In this document: in pieces, positions 11,605 through 23,483 of the stretch
Position numbering within the stretch: position 1 is the first letter of the stretch
Layout: each line of letters begins with the position of its first letter
The notes under the pieces: generated by a model
The model's input: only the letters and a program-made list of their open reading frames with translations
What the model was told of the DNA's origin: nothing
Database searches by the model: none
Origin: Sistotremastrum niveocremeum HHB9708
Lineage: Eukaryota; Basidiomycota; Agaricomycetes; Sistotremastrales; Sistotremastraceae
NCBI GenBank assembly: GCA_001630475.1
Contig: KV419406.1
Span: 816,742-880,741, forward strand
Direction of reading: 5' to 3'
DNA length: 64,000 bases
Program-made: the position numbers and the translations under genes

Positions 11605-11989
11605 CTACACTGGCAATTGTCCACCGCTGTTTTCTGGGACCTGTACTACGGAATCTACGGAGTTCGACGGGGGATCACCTGTCAGGAAATATTCGGAGGG
11701 CCTCCGAGCGCTGCTTAGGCGGAACGTCAACTCATAGGAATTGAGTTGTGGAGCCATTGAGGTTTCTGGGGAACGATGGTCGAGAGTGTGTGCCTGGCTT
11801 GCTCGAAAAATTCTCGAGTAGCATCGTTGACACAACCGTGTTAAGAACACGATGCCAAACACAGATGCTATAATGAGAGCATAAACTGTGGAACGTTGGG
11901 TCACGTAGGACCCTTGGAAATGACTGGCGAAACATGAACGACATACCGAAGAGTGGCGCTGCCGAAAGGGAGTCGATTGAGGAAGTCAT
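11605..11989 (-). CDS. Small single-TM protein (candidate third member of short TM family)
   Basis: Exon 1 (11947-11989) encodes MTSSIDSLSAAPLF plus one base. A GTATGT...CACAG phase-1 intron of 61 bp joins it to exon 2 (11605-11885), giving about 107 residues. The TM helix follows directly after the splice (VYALIIASVFGIVFLTRL), and a short basic stretch (QRCYSRIFR) and a hydrophilic tail follow. The layout (a very short Ser-rich first exon, a phase-1 intron, an immediate TM helix, then a basic stretch) is the same as in the genes at 28.4 and 30.8 kb. Sequence similarity is weak. No known family is recognised. Confidence 0.5.
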
Positions 11990-13714
11990 TTCATGCGTTG
12001 GTGTGGAAAGACTGGGGTGAAGATGCTGAGATCAGTGACAGGGAGGGATTTATGTTGCCGTCGTTGGATAGACGCCGAATCACAGTGAGTTTGATGTACC
12101 TTGGCAGACTGGTTCCTGCGCATTGCGAAGGACCGGCAATTCAGAAGACGATGGTGCGAGGGATCAGAGACAGCGGTTCATTCAATAATTTCAATTGACC
12201 CCGAGGGTCACCTGGTAGCAGCACCATTTACAGCTGTATCCGATCGGAGCAGGAGATCCAACAGCTGGCGGAGATCAGTGCGTACAGAGGGATGTCCTCA
12301 AGAACAAAGGAAACAGGTGTGAAAGGCTGAGTACACTAACATTCTCGTTCGTTAGCTTCGGCTTACGCCCTCTCAGCTCTAAGTCCCTACCTGCTTTCAG
12401 ACTTGATCAACCTAATCGTTACACGTTGTGATGTCACCAAGGATCTGGAGAGGTACAAAGAATGTGTTTGAATCGCCTCTTCTGCTGAAAAGATTTGGCG
12501 GGATCGCAGTATCTTGAGGCGCGGGATAATTAAACCAGAGAAGCCAGGAAAAGGTACGCCTTTGATGTCGTTCTTTGCTTGCAACACAACTCGGGCGGAG
12601 GACTGAGTGCCTCCAGAATGCTCGCACTACTTGCGTAAGAGGTTACGACAAATCGGACTAGAGTTGCTAACATGTGAAAAAGCAGGGTTTGCTGTGCACC
12701 GTGGCCGCGGGTATGGCCCCAAGTTCAGTGGTATGTGTAGGTCCTGTAAAGACCCAGCGCTCAGCTCAGAATCGGAACCAGAGGTCAACGTACATGTAGC
12801 TGCCGGCATCACAACACGCTTGAACACGGCATCGAGATCGGAGCACAGTCGCGGTGGCGTGCAGTCGTGCTGTATCTAACTATTAGTCAGATTCATCAGT
12901 TGTCCAATGGCGTGCGCTTTGGTAAGTAGCGTACCACTGAAAGCGTCAAGTTCGATCGGAAAACGTTCAAGCGCCCAAGAACAACGTACCTTTCCATATT
13001 CGTCGATGACAGCTCCCCAAAAAGGAATCTGCTCAGTCAGCGAAGCTTCTCGTCGGGAGAAAAAGGAAAGTACGGAGTGTTGTCATGCACGAAGCGAGTT
13101 GAAGCGAACAGGGGAAAGACGGAGTCGGGTTGTCAAGTCAGATGATCGACAAAGTAGGTTCCGACTGCTCCCGAGGACCGTAATATCCGGGAAATATATT
13201 CATTGAGGCAATATATTCATAGAGAGATGCACGGATCTTGGAGGGCCATTAGTGGGATAATATCTGGAGGAGATAGAAGAGATTTGGGGGCGCTGGGTGT
13301 GATCCCTGTGCTGTGATTTGACGAAAACGAAACAGGCAAGGCGTGAGACCAGCTTCGAGTGAATAAATGCATAGAAATACTCACATATTAGACGGAGCCT
13401 TCTGACCTCGTTCCACGTCGTTTTATGCCTCCGACCTGACCCTTCCCTTCATCTTGTAGCCCCCTAATTATACGCGCACATAAGGATACACGATTCTTCT
13501 TGAAATGGATGACTCAAGCTCCGCGGCCGCGTATCGCCGTGAACCCCATCCGGTAATTCCAATCAATCTCGGCGCAGCCGGATCCAGGGTGTTCACCTTC
13601 AAAAGGCCCGTCTCCATCTCAGCTCTCGTTCGAATCTCTCTTTTGTCCTCTATCAAAAATCCTCTCTGATTATTCGACTTGTTTTGCTTGCGCATAACGC
13701 TTTGACAGAATACG
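11990..13714. other. Intergenic region without recognisable gene
   Basis: Short ORFs only on both strands, with no splice-consistent assembly and no recognisable domain. The 3' end of the interval is expected to hold the promoter of the GH15 gene. Confidence 0.4.
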
Positions 13715-16700
13715 ATGACCACACCTTCAATTGGAAAGCAGCCGGTGGAGAAAGAGAGGGGATATATTAATATTCAGGAGTGAGTCGTTGAATGCGGAAC
13801 ATGCGTGCTTTGAGACTTTGGCTGATTTACGATGTTTCAGTCATGGATTGTGAGTATTGGAGATTTGGGGTGACATCTGGGAGCTCATGGAGTGTCGTAG
13901 GATTGGGAATATGCATACTGCTGCTCTGGTGCGTAGTCCGACCGAGCCCGTACATTGAACACGCTCACTCAACGTGCTTTACTTCACAGGTTAGCATCGA
14001 CGGTTCAAGTAAGCGCATCTCTATCACGTTGCTTCCAACTATTCTAATGCTGAACGCGATGCAATAGTTGAAAGCTATTGCGTTCCCGACTTCGACTCGC
14101 CCTCTATTTTCGCCCGGATTCTCGACAAAGACAAGGGTGGACACTTCTCAATCACTCCCCATGGCCAATTCAACACGAAACAATCATACCTTCCAAGCTC
14201 AAACGTTCGTATCTCTGTTTCCCTATCATGATTGATTAGCATATGCTGACATGACGACGGCACAGGTCCTCTCAACAAAGTCAGTGATGCGATCAAACGA
14301 GATGTACCAGTTGAATTGATTCATTTGCTTCGTGATAGATTCTTGAGCGAGGAAGGCGTAGCAAACGTCATCGGTGTGTCCCCTCCCTAAATTGCCCGAG
14401 AGCTTCGTTCCTGACTCCGTATTTCGCCGTTTTGGGAAATGAATAGACTTCCTTCCACGTCAATCGGACAGAACACTTGGCAAGGCGCCTCTCTTCTGGC
14501 TTATTCGTCGCGTTGAGGTGAGCCGGTGATCTTGTCTGTCATCCGATCGTCGAAACTGAAGTCGACGTCATCGCAGATCATCCGTGGGAAAATCCCTCTT
14601 CGCGTCGAAGTCGCTCCGGCATTCAACTACGCTCGTTCGGCACATTCGACGACTATAATCGACGATAATTCGACTCCTGATCTCCCTCAAAAGAAAATTT
14701 TGTTCAACTCACCTCCTGATCCTAAAAATAAATGGCAAGGCTCTTCACTCGACCTTCGCTATGTCGTCGACTCGGCGGTGGAAGGCGTTCCTCCTCCGAA
14801 GATTGATCTTCAGCTTCTTGACCTTCGCAACAAGGGTCATCTCGGCCTTAGCGCGTTCGTTGAGCTGGGAGATCTGGTCGAAGGACAGGTCGTCACCTTC
14901 GTTCTGAGGACTCCTCCCGATTGCAAGTACGCCAATGGGACGAGCACCAACTCGGAAGGCAGCGGAGAGGAAGGAGAGGCCTGCGGAAACGAGCGCATCG
15001 TTTCTAAGCGTCGTGCGACCGAATTGGGCGTCGATTTCAACGGTCCGTGGATATCCCTTCTTGCGTTCGCTTTCACTTTTCTTTTCAACGCTTTTCAAAT
15101 TGCGCTTGAGGCGTGTCTTCAATTACTTCAATTCTCATTCTTTCATCCACTTGCTTCAAGAATCAAATCTGAACATCCCCTCAATTTAGATCTCGTCCGG
15201 GGCACGTCTAAGCTTCGCCGAAAAGACGATCCGATACTCACTGCTGTACGTCACCTTTCCTTACTTCCTTATATTCGGCTTATAATCTTTCGCAGGAACT
15301 CGTATCGACTCTCCTCCGCGACACAAATACGTTCTGGAACACCTGGATCCGCAAATCGACCTACAAAGGCTCCTGGAAAGAAGCCGTCCACCGCTCAGCT
15401 CTAGCTCTCAAACTCCTCATCTTCGAACCAACCGGTGCGATCGTCGCATCGCCTACGTTCTCCCTTCCGGAGTATATTGGTGGAACGAGGAATTGGGATT
15501 ATAGGGCTAGTTGGATTCGGGATAGTAGTTTTACGCTTTATGCTTTGATTAGGCTTGGGTTCACGCAGGAGGCTAATGGTATGTTCCCCGCTTCTTTAGG
15601 TGGTTGTGAGGGATGGGTGCTGACTGGGGATTAGCGTATATGGATTTCATCTTCCATCGTCTTGAGCATCGGAATGCGGATGGATCGCTTCAGATCATGT
15701 ACGTATTGAAGATACGTGATCGCTATCTTATCCTGACGCTATGGCAGGTATACCATTCGTGGTGGAAAAGATCTGGAGGAGATCGAGCTCAATCACCTTG
15801 ATGGACACAAGGGTTCTCGACCCGTGCGTATTGGGAATGGAGCTGCGGATCATTTGCAGTTGGATATCTACGGAGAGTTGTAAGTTCTTTCTGCTCGATT
15901 TTGGTTTGGGGCGGTGTTGATTGATTGCGCTCTTCAGGATGGATTGTATCTATCTTGGACAGAAGTTCGGAAAGCCTTTGGTATGTTCGCCGCGTTTCTG
16001 AGTCTGAACAGATCGCTTACGATGTATTCTAGTCTTATGAGATTTGGTGAGTGCGTGTGGGTCATAACGACGATCATTGCTAATCATCATCGTGATCTCA
16101 CAGGGTCGCTATCCGTGAACTGTGAGTACATCCACTTTTTCGTCTCAATCATTCACCTGATCGGCTTCTGTTCAGAGTCGAATGTATGTATCAACGGTAG
16201 CTCCGCTTCCAGCTACAATGCCTAATCCTCACTCAGATGTCGTGGCGAATCATAACCGACCCGATCTTTCCATCTGGTAAATACTGTGTGCCATCCATGG
16301 TCGGTGTCAATCTCATTCTTCTCCAGGGAAGTACGTAATCGCGAACGAAACTTCACATACTCAAAAGTAATGATGTGGGTCGCCATCGACCGCGGCCTCC
16401 GTCTCGCCGATAAACGTTCACTCCCCTGTCCCCGCCGAGACGTCTGGCTCGCCGCCCGCGACCACCTCTACGAAGAAATAATGACAAAAGCCTGGAACCC
16501 TGAAAAACAATTCTTCGGACAATCATACGAAGATACCGACGTCCTCGATTCAGCAGTCCTCATCATGCCTCTCGTATTCTTCTCGTCGAATGCGGATAAT
16601 AGGTTCTTGAGCACTTTGAAGGCGATATTGAAGAGTCGGGAGAGGGGCGGATTGACGGTTAATAATCTTGTTTATAGGTATGATGTTACGAAGACGGATG

Positions 16701-17082
16701 ATGGGGTTGGTGGGGAGGAGGGAACGTTTTGTCTTTGTACGCTTTGGTGTGTTGAGGCGCTTACGAGGGCGGGACAGTATGAGCCGGCGATGTTGCAGAG
16801 GGCTGTGACTATGTTTGAGGTATGTGATGTTGGTTTGGTGTGCAATACGATACTGATGGCGTATACAGGATTTCTTGCAATATGGGAATCATGTCAGCTT
16901 GTTCAGCGAGGAGATCTCGGATTCGGGAGAAGGGTATGTTTCGCGCCGTTATTCTCGGGATCATTCGCTGACGTATCTACAGTCTCGGAAACGCCGTACA
17001 AGGCTTCACACACGTTACGCTCATCTCGGCGGCGTACAATCTGTCAAGAACCATGGCTGGCGGTCCTGTCGGTCGTATGTAA
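13715..17082 (+). CDS. Glycoside hydrolase family 15 (glucoamylase/trehalase-like), 21 exons
   Basis: Twenty-one exons in consistent phase give 719 residues: 13715-13779, 13841-13849, 13901-13928, 13990-14008, 14068-14204, 14266-14279, 14339-14373, 14447-14517, 14577-15042, 15190-15245, 15296-15578, 15635-15698, 15748-15879, 15938-15980, 16033-16046, 16104-16121, 16176-16183, 16237-16276, 16327-16819, 16869-16933, 16983-17082. GH15 signatures in order are [62 protein letters not shown] joined to [20 protein letters not shown], and [15 protein letters not shown]. By family analogy E502 in IWEVR is the general acid, and the Glu pair before GTF holds the base. There is no signal peptide, so it is probably intracellular, acting on alpha-glucosides such as maltodextrin or trehalose. 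The substrate cannot be decided from sequence. Two microexons (9 and 8 nt) are needed to keep the frame. Confidence 0.9.
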
Positions 17083-19658
17083 TGTGTCGAATCTCGGACG
17101 ATTGAAGAATATGTTGAATATGAACTCAAATGTGTACGAGTATTAGGTCGATTATTGAGGTAGTACCGCATCGTAGTATCTATGTCAATCTTTTGGAATT
17201 GGCAGAATAAAAGTTCATCGCTATGCTACACATATCGTTCTCCTCCCCGCTCGACCATGCCAACGGCACTTCATTGGTAGCTGAGACCCTGTTAGGCCCC
17301 GCTTCAAGTCGCTCGAGGCCCTTGATAAAACCTAAGTGATACCGAGACAATCGAATGAAAAATCCCACTAGTAGGAAAACACTGACTTTTACACGGTGAT
17401 ACCCATCCTTGAGTCTCTTGCGATTGTCGCACAGGGTTCCTGTGGAGAGCTTTCAGTTAAGCTCAGAATCACGAATCTAGCTTTTGTTGGCAATGGCTGA
17501 GGAGCCATCCCTCGTCGAGGTAAACGGGGACTGGTTACAGTCCGACGCATTGCTTGAGCCATCTGTAAAATTCAATCCAGTGGGAAGATACACATGTTTG
17601 AGAAAACACACCGTAATATTGGGATGTTGAGATTTTGGAAGGGAGGACGTTAGGTGGATGTAGGGGTATCCATGCTTCATTGGCATCGCTGACTTATATC
17701 CTCGCTAAATTGAATGGTCTGGCTCGAGTGTGAAAAAAATGGCTGACATTTCGTCACATCGCCCTGAAGACTCAACAGATGGTCCCAAAATACTGTTTTT
17801 TCGCTCAGTTCGTAGGCTCTGGAGCGGCTCAATCTGCACTCTATCCGCAATGCGACGTGATCTTCGTCAGGTTTGACGGGCGCTAGTGAAATCTTTCTGC
17901 CACACCGACGTTTCTTCTCACGTTCATTTAATTCCAGGCCTCGACTTCACGACACTGTGGTCTAAGAACATGTCAGAAATTGAGACTCAGATTGAACGTG
18001 TCTTTTTCACTTGTTTCATTGCGCTCTGGGAAGTTAAATTTTCCGCACAACATGGGATGAGGTTTTTGTTTACACGAGCTTGGCTCAACCGCAACCTTCA
18101 CCATTGAAATCAGTACGACTCGCTTTTCGCTTCGGATTTCAGGAGGCTTTCAGCGTCAGTTTGTATTGATAGAAATCAGGCATTTGCCTCGCAGACTCAT
18201 TGGAGAACGGCCGCGAGTTGAGTCCGTCGCCTTCCTTCGTGACAGCGTGTGTTTGTTGATTTGCTTGCACTGCTTGTCGTGATCGCTCTAGATAGCTGAG
18301 TGACTTTCGAAGACAGCGTGACTCAGGGTGTGAAAGCAATATAGAGACCCTGAGTCAGCTTGTTCTGGCCTGAATGGATCGAATTGAGACGAAGTACCCC
18401 TGATTTCCGTCTTCAGCAGGTTCGAACGCGGTTCATTGATTTAATGATAGGATAAACCTAAGAGCGACTTCCGACGTGGCCAGAGGAGAATCACGCTCCT
18501 CATTATCTTGTTTCGATCACCCGGGACGTATTCAATGGGCATCCGAGTTCGGAAGGATACTATGCGGGGTGGACTCTCTAACAGTTTGATTTCTATAGGA
18601 TTAGAGTACTCGGCATCTAGATTCTACACTCGTAGCGTCAACATTCAATCTCGAGTAAATTTTGAGGCGAGGCTGTGTTATAATAATAAACTGACGCCGA
18701 CCACTACGAGTCTACAACAGTGACTGCTGCCCCACGGAGAGGCTTCAACACCAGTTCGAGCTGATCCTCGAGGCAGCGGTGTCGAAGACAATTCAATAGC
18801 GATCACTCTCGTGTATGTCAACGATACTCCGCACTGTGAATCGCCATGTCTACTGGCAGCCAAAGCTGACAGATTTTGTTTGTCAGGACCAAAGGGAGTT
18901 TAGTGTTAGGGATTAGAGAAACTCTTTGACATCGACTAAGGTTCTTCCGCAATGTGGATTACGAGCGTCGTTCTCGAAGGGACTGGGAGCCGCCGAGAGG
19001 CTCAGGCTCCTTACGTGTCATTTCGAACTCGGTTGAGGAGAAGAGCCTCGGTGTTTTAATGGGATCGGTTGATACAGACCCATGGCAATCAGTGGCTTCA
19101 ATTTTCTAGATGGAGCGATCACGACGGTGGCCTTGGGTGCGGGATGTTGACTGAGGAGCATCTTTTCACGGTGAAAGGGGGAAGGTTGATATGTGCTGAG
19201 TCGCATAGCATGGGATAATCGACTTTTAGCCATGTCACTGTGACTATTTTAATGAGCCAATCGTCGGAGAGTCGAGAAGTCGAATGACCTACGATTTTGT
19301 CCGGGTTTTGATATCAGCCTGGAGATGGGGATCCCGGGCGTTATAGAGAAGGACATTATGTGAGTGACGCTATATACTGAGAGAGAAGTAACCAACCTTT
19401 GAGAAATATTTGAGCATACAAAACACAGGTAATCGTACTTTTAATACTGGCGACAACCGTTTTGATGTTTTGGGCAATCCCGTCGCTAGAGATAGCGCCA
19501 CAATGGCTGACCATGTGGAACCGGAGGCAAAAAGACACTGGCGGCATCGAGGTGAAACAGTGAGCTGGAGTTGTGCCTTCGGAGACGACACCGGGATCAG
19601 CTGAGCTCGAGAGATCCAGCGCGCATCAGTCCCTATGATCATAAAACTATGATCAGCG
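17083..19658. other. Gene-poor region
   Basis: No ORF here has coding composition or a recognisable motif. The interval ends at the target-site duplication of the inverted-repeat transposon. Confidence 0.45.
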
Positions 19659-19666
19659 AGCCGTTT
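19659..19666. repeat. Target-site duplication, left copy (AGCCGTTT)
   Basis: AGCCGTTT directly abuts the left inverted repeat and is repeated exactly at 21705-21712 directly after the right inverted repeat. Confidence 0.85.
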
Positions 19667-19755
19667 ACGGTTGCCCCTGAGTCCTTAGTAGAGAATTTCA
19701 AAATTCAATTTATGTTTTCATTTCTCACGATAGGTTACCCGATGAGTTTCGCCGA
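19667..19755 (+). repeat. Left terminal inverted repeat, element A
   Basis: About 89 bp, the reverse complement of 21616-21704 apart from a few substitutions. Also highly similar to 49297-49385. Confidence 0.88.
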
Positions 19756-21615
19756 CGCCGCTTTTTTGGTTCAGCCGAATCATGGGAAGCGAGATCACGT
19801 CGATCTGCGACTCTCTTTTACTATGCCAAGTTAACTCGCCCTGTGGTTTACTTTGAATCTCTTCAAGGATGTGGATATTCTAACTTTACTGATGGATGTT
19901 TGTCTTACCAATTGTGAGACGCGGAGTTGACGGAGTTAAGATCACTGGATCATATTTCGAACAACTCGTTCCTGTGCACAACACTATCTGCCTCACATAT
20001 TTCATTCAAGCACATAGATTTTTTGGAACCATCGTACATTGTACATTATTCATTTGCGTAATCTCTTTGATTGATGTCTAAAATCCCTGAGTCGCCATTT
20101 CGGGTTTATTTGCCAAATGTGTTCTGAGAAAGCAAGAAGAGCCACGAGAAGTGGAGATAGGAACTTTTGATAACGAGTTGAGACGTAAGCCAGTCTGGCT
20201 TCAATAGCATCATGCAACAGAGAAATGGAGTGCTGCCGGATCTGCTATCCCATATTCGTGACAATGGGTTTCATATCAAACAGTGCAGAGGCTTGTCGAG
20301 GACACCCGAGAAGCTGGGTGGGAGATTGGATGCGGTAGGGTTAGAATCCGATGTCGTGACTAGAGCGATATGGTGTGGAAATGAGAGATTGGTGCGACCC
20401 CAACGTTTCTTTCTTGCATCAAGTGAACAGAGCTCGGAACCCTAAAGGGAGTATATTTGGAAAGAATCAATGTCCCGAAAAAATCGCATGGACCACCCGC
20501 ACCGTAACCATTGTCCTTATCCCGATCTGCATTGCTCTAAACATCAACGCCTGTTCTGCGGCACGAACGTGATGTTTCGCATCCCACAAGTTTTCTTATA
20601 ACGTATCTGTGAGGAGCATGATGTGTCAGTCCATATCATATACGAGCTCTCGCCTTCGATGTCAATGATGCATTTTGGCAATGCGAAGGTTGATGGGAAG
20701 ACCGGAATTTGAAAATGTGGGTTATCGGAACGAAAGAAGGTGGATGGGAAGATGGTGAGTGGTGGAAGCGTGCTACTTCGCGTAGGAGTCATTGTAGATC
20801 GATTTACCGTATCGGTCAAAGCGATGGTATGAATGGGTTGAGTCAGCGGTGCGAGCTGATTGTCGGTTTCATGAAATGATTGAGTAGGGCTGAAAAGCAG
20901 AATATCTGAAAGCAATGGGGGCTGAGAGCTTGTGAGAATATCATAGAGACCGGCCGCACCACGATCGCTGTGCGCATCCTCATCTACGCCGCTCTCAGCG
21001 TCAACACGACAACGCGTCAACTCTGAGACTCGGAGGCGACGCCTGATCCCTTGTCCAATTCATCAGTCGAGGACCGGGATGGAACTCTATCTGCGGTGAG
21101 TGTTCTTGTCAAGTTGAGATGCTTCCGTCTTTTGTGGATGCGGTAGAATACTACCAGTCTTGCATTCGCCAAGATACACTTACATAAGAATGGCGGAACA
21201 GAAGCTGGCAGGAAAAAATACGTCGATCGCAACCATATATATTGACAACTAGGGTCCGAAAGGATAGCTTCTAGGATAGACTGCGCAGGCCGCTGGTTTC
21301 TGTAGCTATAAGTGGCGACTTCTTGGATGACATCCTTGACGACATCCGACCGGCGCTTGTTGACAGAAGATCGATACGACGAAAGCTCGAGTGGTATGAC
21401 CAAAACAGAGCGGTGACAGTAAGACATTGAAAGACAGAGCAAGACACAGAGATCTGAACGTCAACGCGTCGCGCCGAAAGGAGCCTCGAAAGCTTGAAGC
21501 AGAGAACACGCCGTTCAAACTCCGCGACCATCGGCTTGTCCGGCTTGACCTTCTGCAGGCTAGCCGAAGGCATTCTGATCCCGGATCGGGCTTCACCTCA
21601 ACCCAGGAATTGGTC

Positions 21616-21704
21616 TCGGCGAAACTTCTCGGGTAACCTGTCGTGAGAATTGAAAACGTAGATTGAATTTTGAATTTTTCTACTAAGGACTCAGGGGCAA
21701 CCGT
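21616..21704 (-). repeat. Right terminal inverted repeat, element A
   Basis: Inverted partner of 19667-19755, ending ...GGGGCAACCGT and followed by the AGCCGTTT duplication at 21705-21712. Confidence 0.88.
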
Positions 21705-21712
21705 AGCCGTTT
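21705..21712. repeat. Target-site duplication, right copy (AGCCGTTT)
   Basis: Exact copy of the 8 bp at 19659-19666. Confidence 0.85.
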
Positions 21713-23483
21713 CCTGTATAGCATTGGACGATCGGCGACAGGGGCGATCCTACGCTGTGCCTGACTTCCAGTCAATGACGATGCCGTTCGTTGTCCGTCA
21801 GTATTAAATAAACCTATTTCGAGGAACCGTCTGCGTTATAGCTCAGAGAATACCGATATCGATCGTGAAGGACTTGTTGAGTTCATTTTCGAGCATCGAC
21901 CCTCGGTTTTTGAAGCTTCCCTTATACCTTAGTTTCAACTTCGATCGGCAGATTGCCCTGACCCTGAGTCATGTTACCACTATCTCGCTGCGAGATCAGT
22001 TGAAATCGGAGATGATGGCCTATTATCGGCGATCAAGGTTAACTTCTAGCAGGTCAGCGCGCAGAGCGGCAGAGGACAAGATGAAAATTACCGACCGAGG
22101 AATGCTGGTCCCTATTTTTCGTGGGACAACGCCCTCACACGGATTAATGAGCTGCTCAGACGTTTCGAGGATAGGGAACTTGGGTTTCACCTTTTGATTG
22201 CATCGCACAATATTCGTATATGCCGCCACATCAGATATAAATATGAATCGCCTATGATGTCCGAAAGCGAGGAGCAGCATAACCTCGGAGACCATAGCCT
22301 TTGAGGATTAATTCGTCATTGGCGTCATTTGTTGGCATGGAGGCTGTCTTGAAACAGGACCGCGTCTTTGATGAATATCACAGTATTGTTCCTTTTTGTA
22401 CCTATATAGCCTGACGTGAAGTAAACAGCTGATGTTTGAGGAGGTCAGTAGTTCGTCGCGAACGGGAGAGGCTGGATGATCAGAATATGGAGAAACTTAC
22501 ATAATTATGATCGCAAGGCACGTGCTATGACTCGAAATAGTTGCCTAGAGAAGCAGTCTCTCGCCATGTTCATAACTGCGGAACATCCAAGCTGAATATC
22601 CCGAAATTGAAAGCCATGTAGGCCGCAATACCTTTTCAGGTAGGAAGGACTGACTCAACCGAGTTCGTAAATCGATCACAGGGAAACGTTGGTCTTGCCC
22701 AATAGAATAGAAGGGTGTTGGTCTGTAAGCCAATACGCAGCCCCTCTTCATAGAAGCATCGCAATTTTGGCACATCTGTAATCACAATTAGTCCACCATC
22801 CGATATTCCCCGAACGGAAAGGTCGCGCGTTTGAAATTTTGATATCAGAGCGCGATGAACCATCTTTTGAATATTGTTGCCAGCGTCGAGAGCACAAGGT
22901 ACGAGGTCGTGGTCGAGTTCGAGGCCTGAGAAACGTTTCCGAGTCATTGGATTGTTGTCAGCGACTCATGATCAGGAGAAGACTGTCGGAGATCCCGGCA
23001 CGGTCCGCGAAATTCAAGTTCGGTGATTGTCGGAGCTCGAGATACCGCACTCATATCAGCTTATCCCACAGAAAAATACCGTGAAATATTCGTAGAGTCC
23101 TCAACGTCGACCGGCCAAAGAGAGGGACGGTAATTACCTCCGTATCTGAACGGACAATTTTCTGGGCTTTTTTTCCTGCGCTGCTGATTGGCGGGGAAAG
23201 CTTTGTCCGATTGCGCCACGGGCTCATCCACTACCCTGAGAATGTGATTACGTCAGCTCCAACGACTCCATATAACCGACGGACCCTTGCACGGTCTCAC
23301 CAAGCAGTTCCCTCCTCATCCGCTCACCTCACAAAGGTACGTCGGCTTTCTCGTTGTCTTGTCCTATTACTGATCTCTGAGTCCATTTCAGATCTTGTAT
23401 GTACTCCAGCGTTGTTCTTGCCTTATATCCCACTGACGAGCTTCCTGATTTTTTCCTGATTTTTTTGACGCGTCGATCAGATA
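21713..23483. other. Intergenic region before transaldolase
   Basis: No supported gene. The longest frame (minus strand, 22636-22947, about 100 residues) has no recognisable motif. The transaldolase promoter is expected in the last few hundred bases. A CATATAA sequence at about 23269 is a possible TATA-like element. Confidence 0.4.

Larger units (their letters stand above)
19667..21704. mobile_element. Non-autonomous inverted-repeat DNA transposon, copy A (2038 bp)
   Basis: The ends are inverted repeats of about 89 bp (19667-19755 and 21616-21704) starting ACGGTTGCCCCTGAGTCCTT and closing near GTTTCGCCGA. The two arms differ at only a few positions. Perfect 8-bp duplications (AGCCGTTT) flank the element. 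A second copy with the same ends lies at 49297-51203. The interior holds only degenerate minus-strand frames; a conserved snippet (VDAESGVDEDAH here, DVESDADEDAM in copy B) hints at a decayed cargo or transposase-related gene. Eight-bp duplications fit hAT, P or KDZ/Zisupton-type elements. No transposase motif is visible inside. Confidence 0.85.

Noticed and set aside
14526-15404. 292-aa open frame with an apparent TM helix ([13 protein letters not shown]...)
   Set aside because: The hydrophobic part is intron 15043-15189 of the GH15 gene; removing it joins GVDFN to DLVRG in phase and fits the family.
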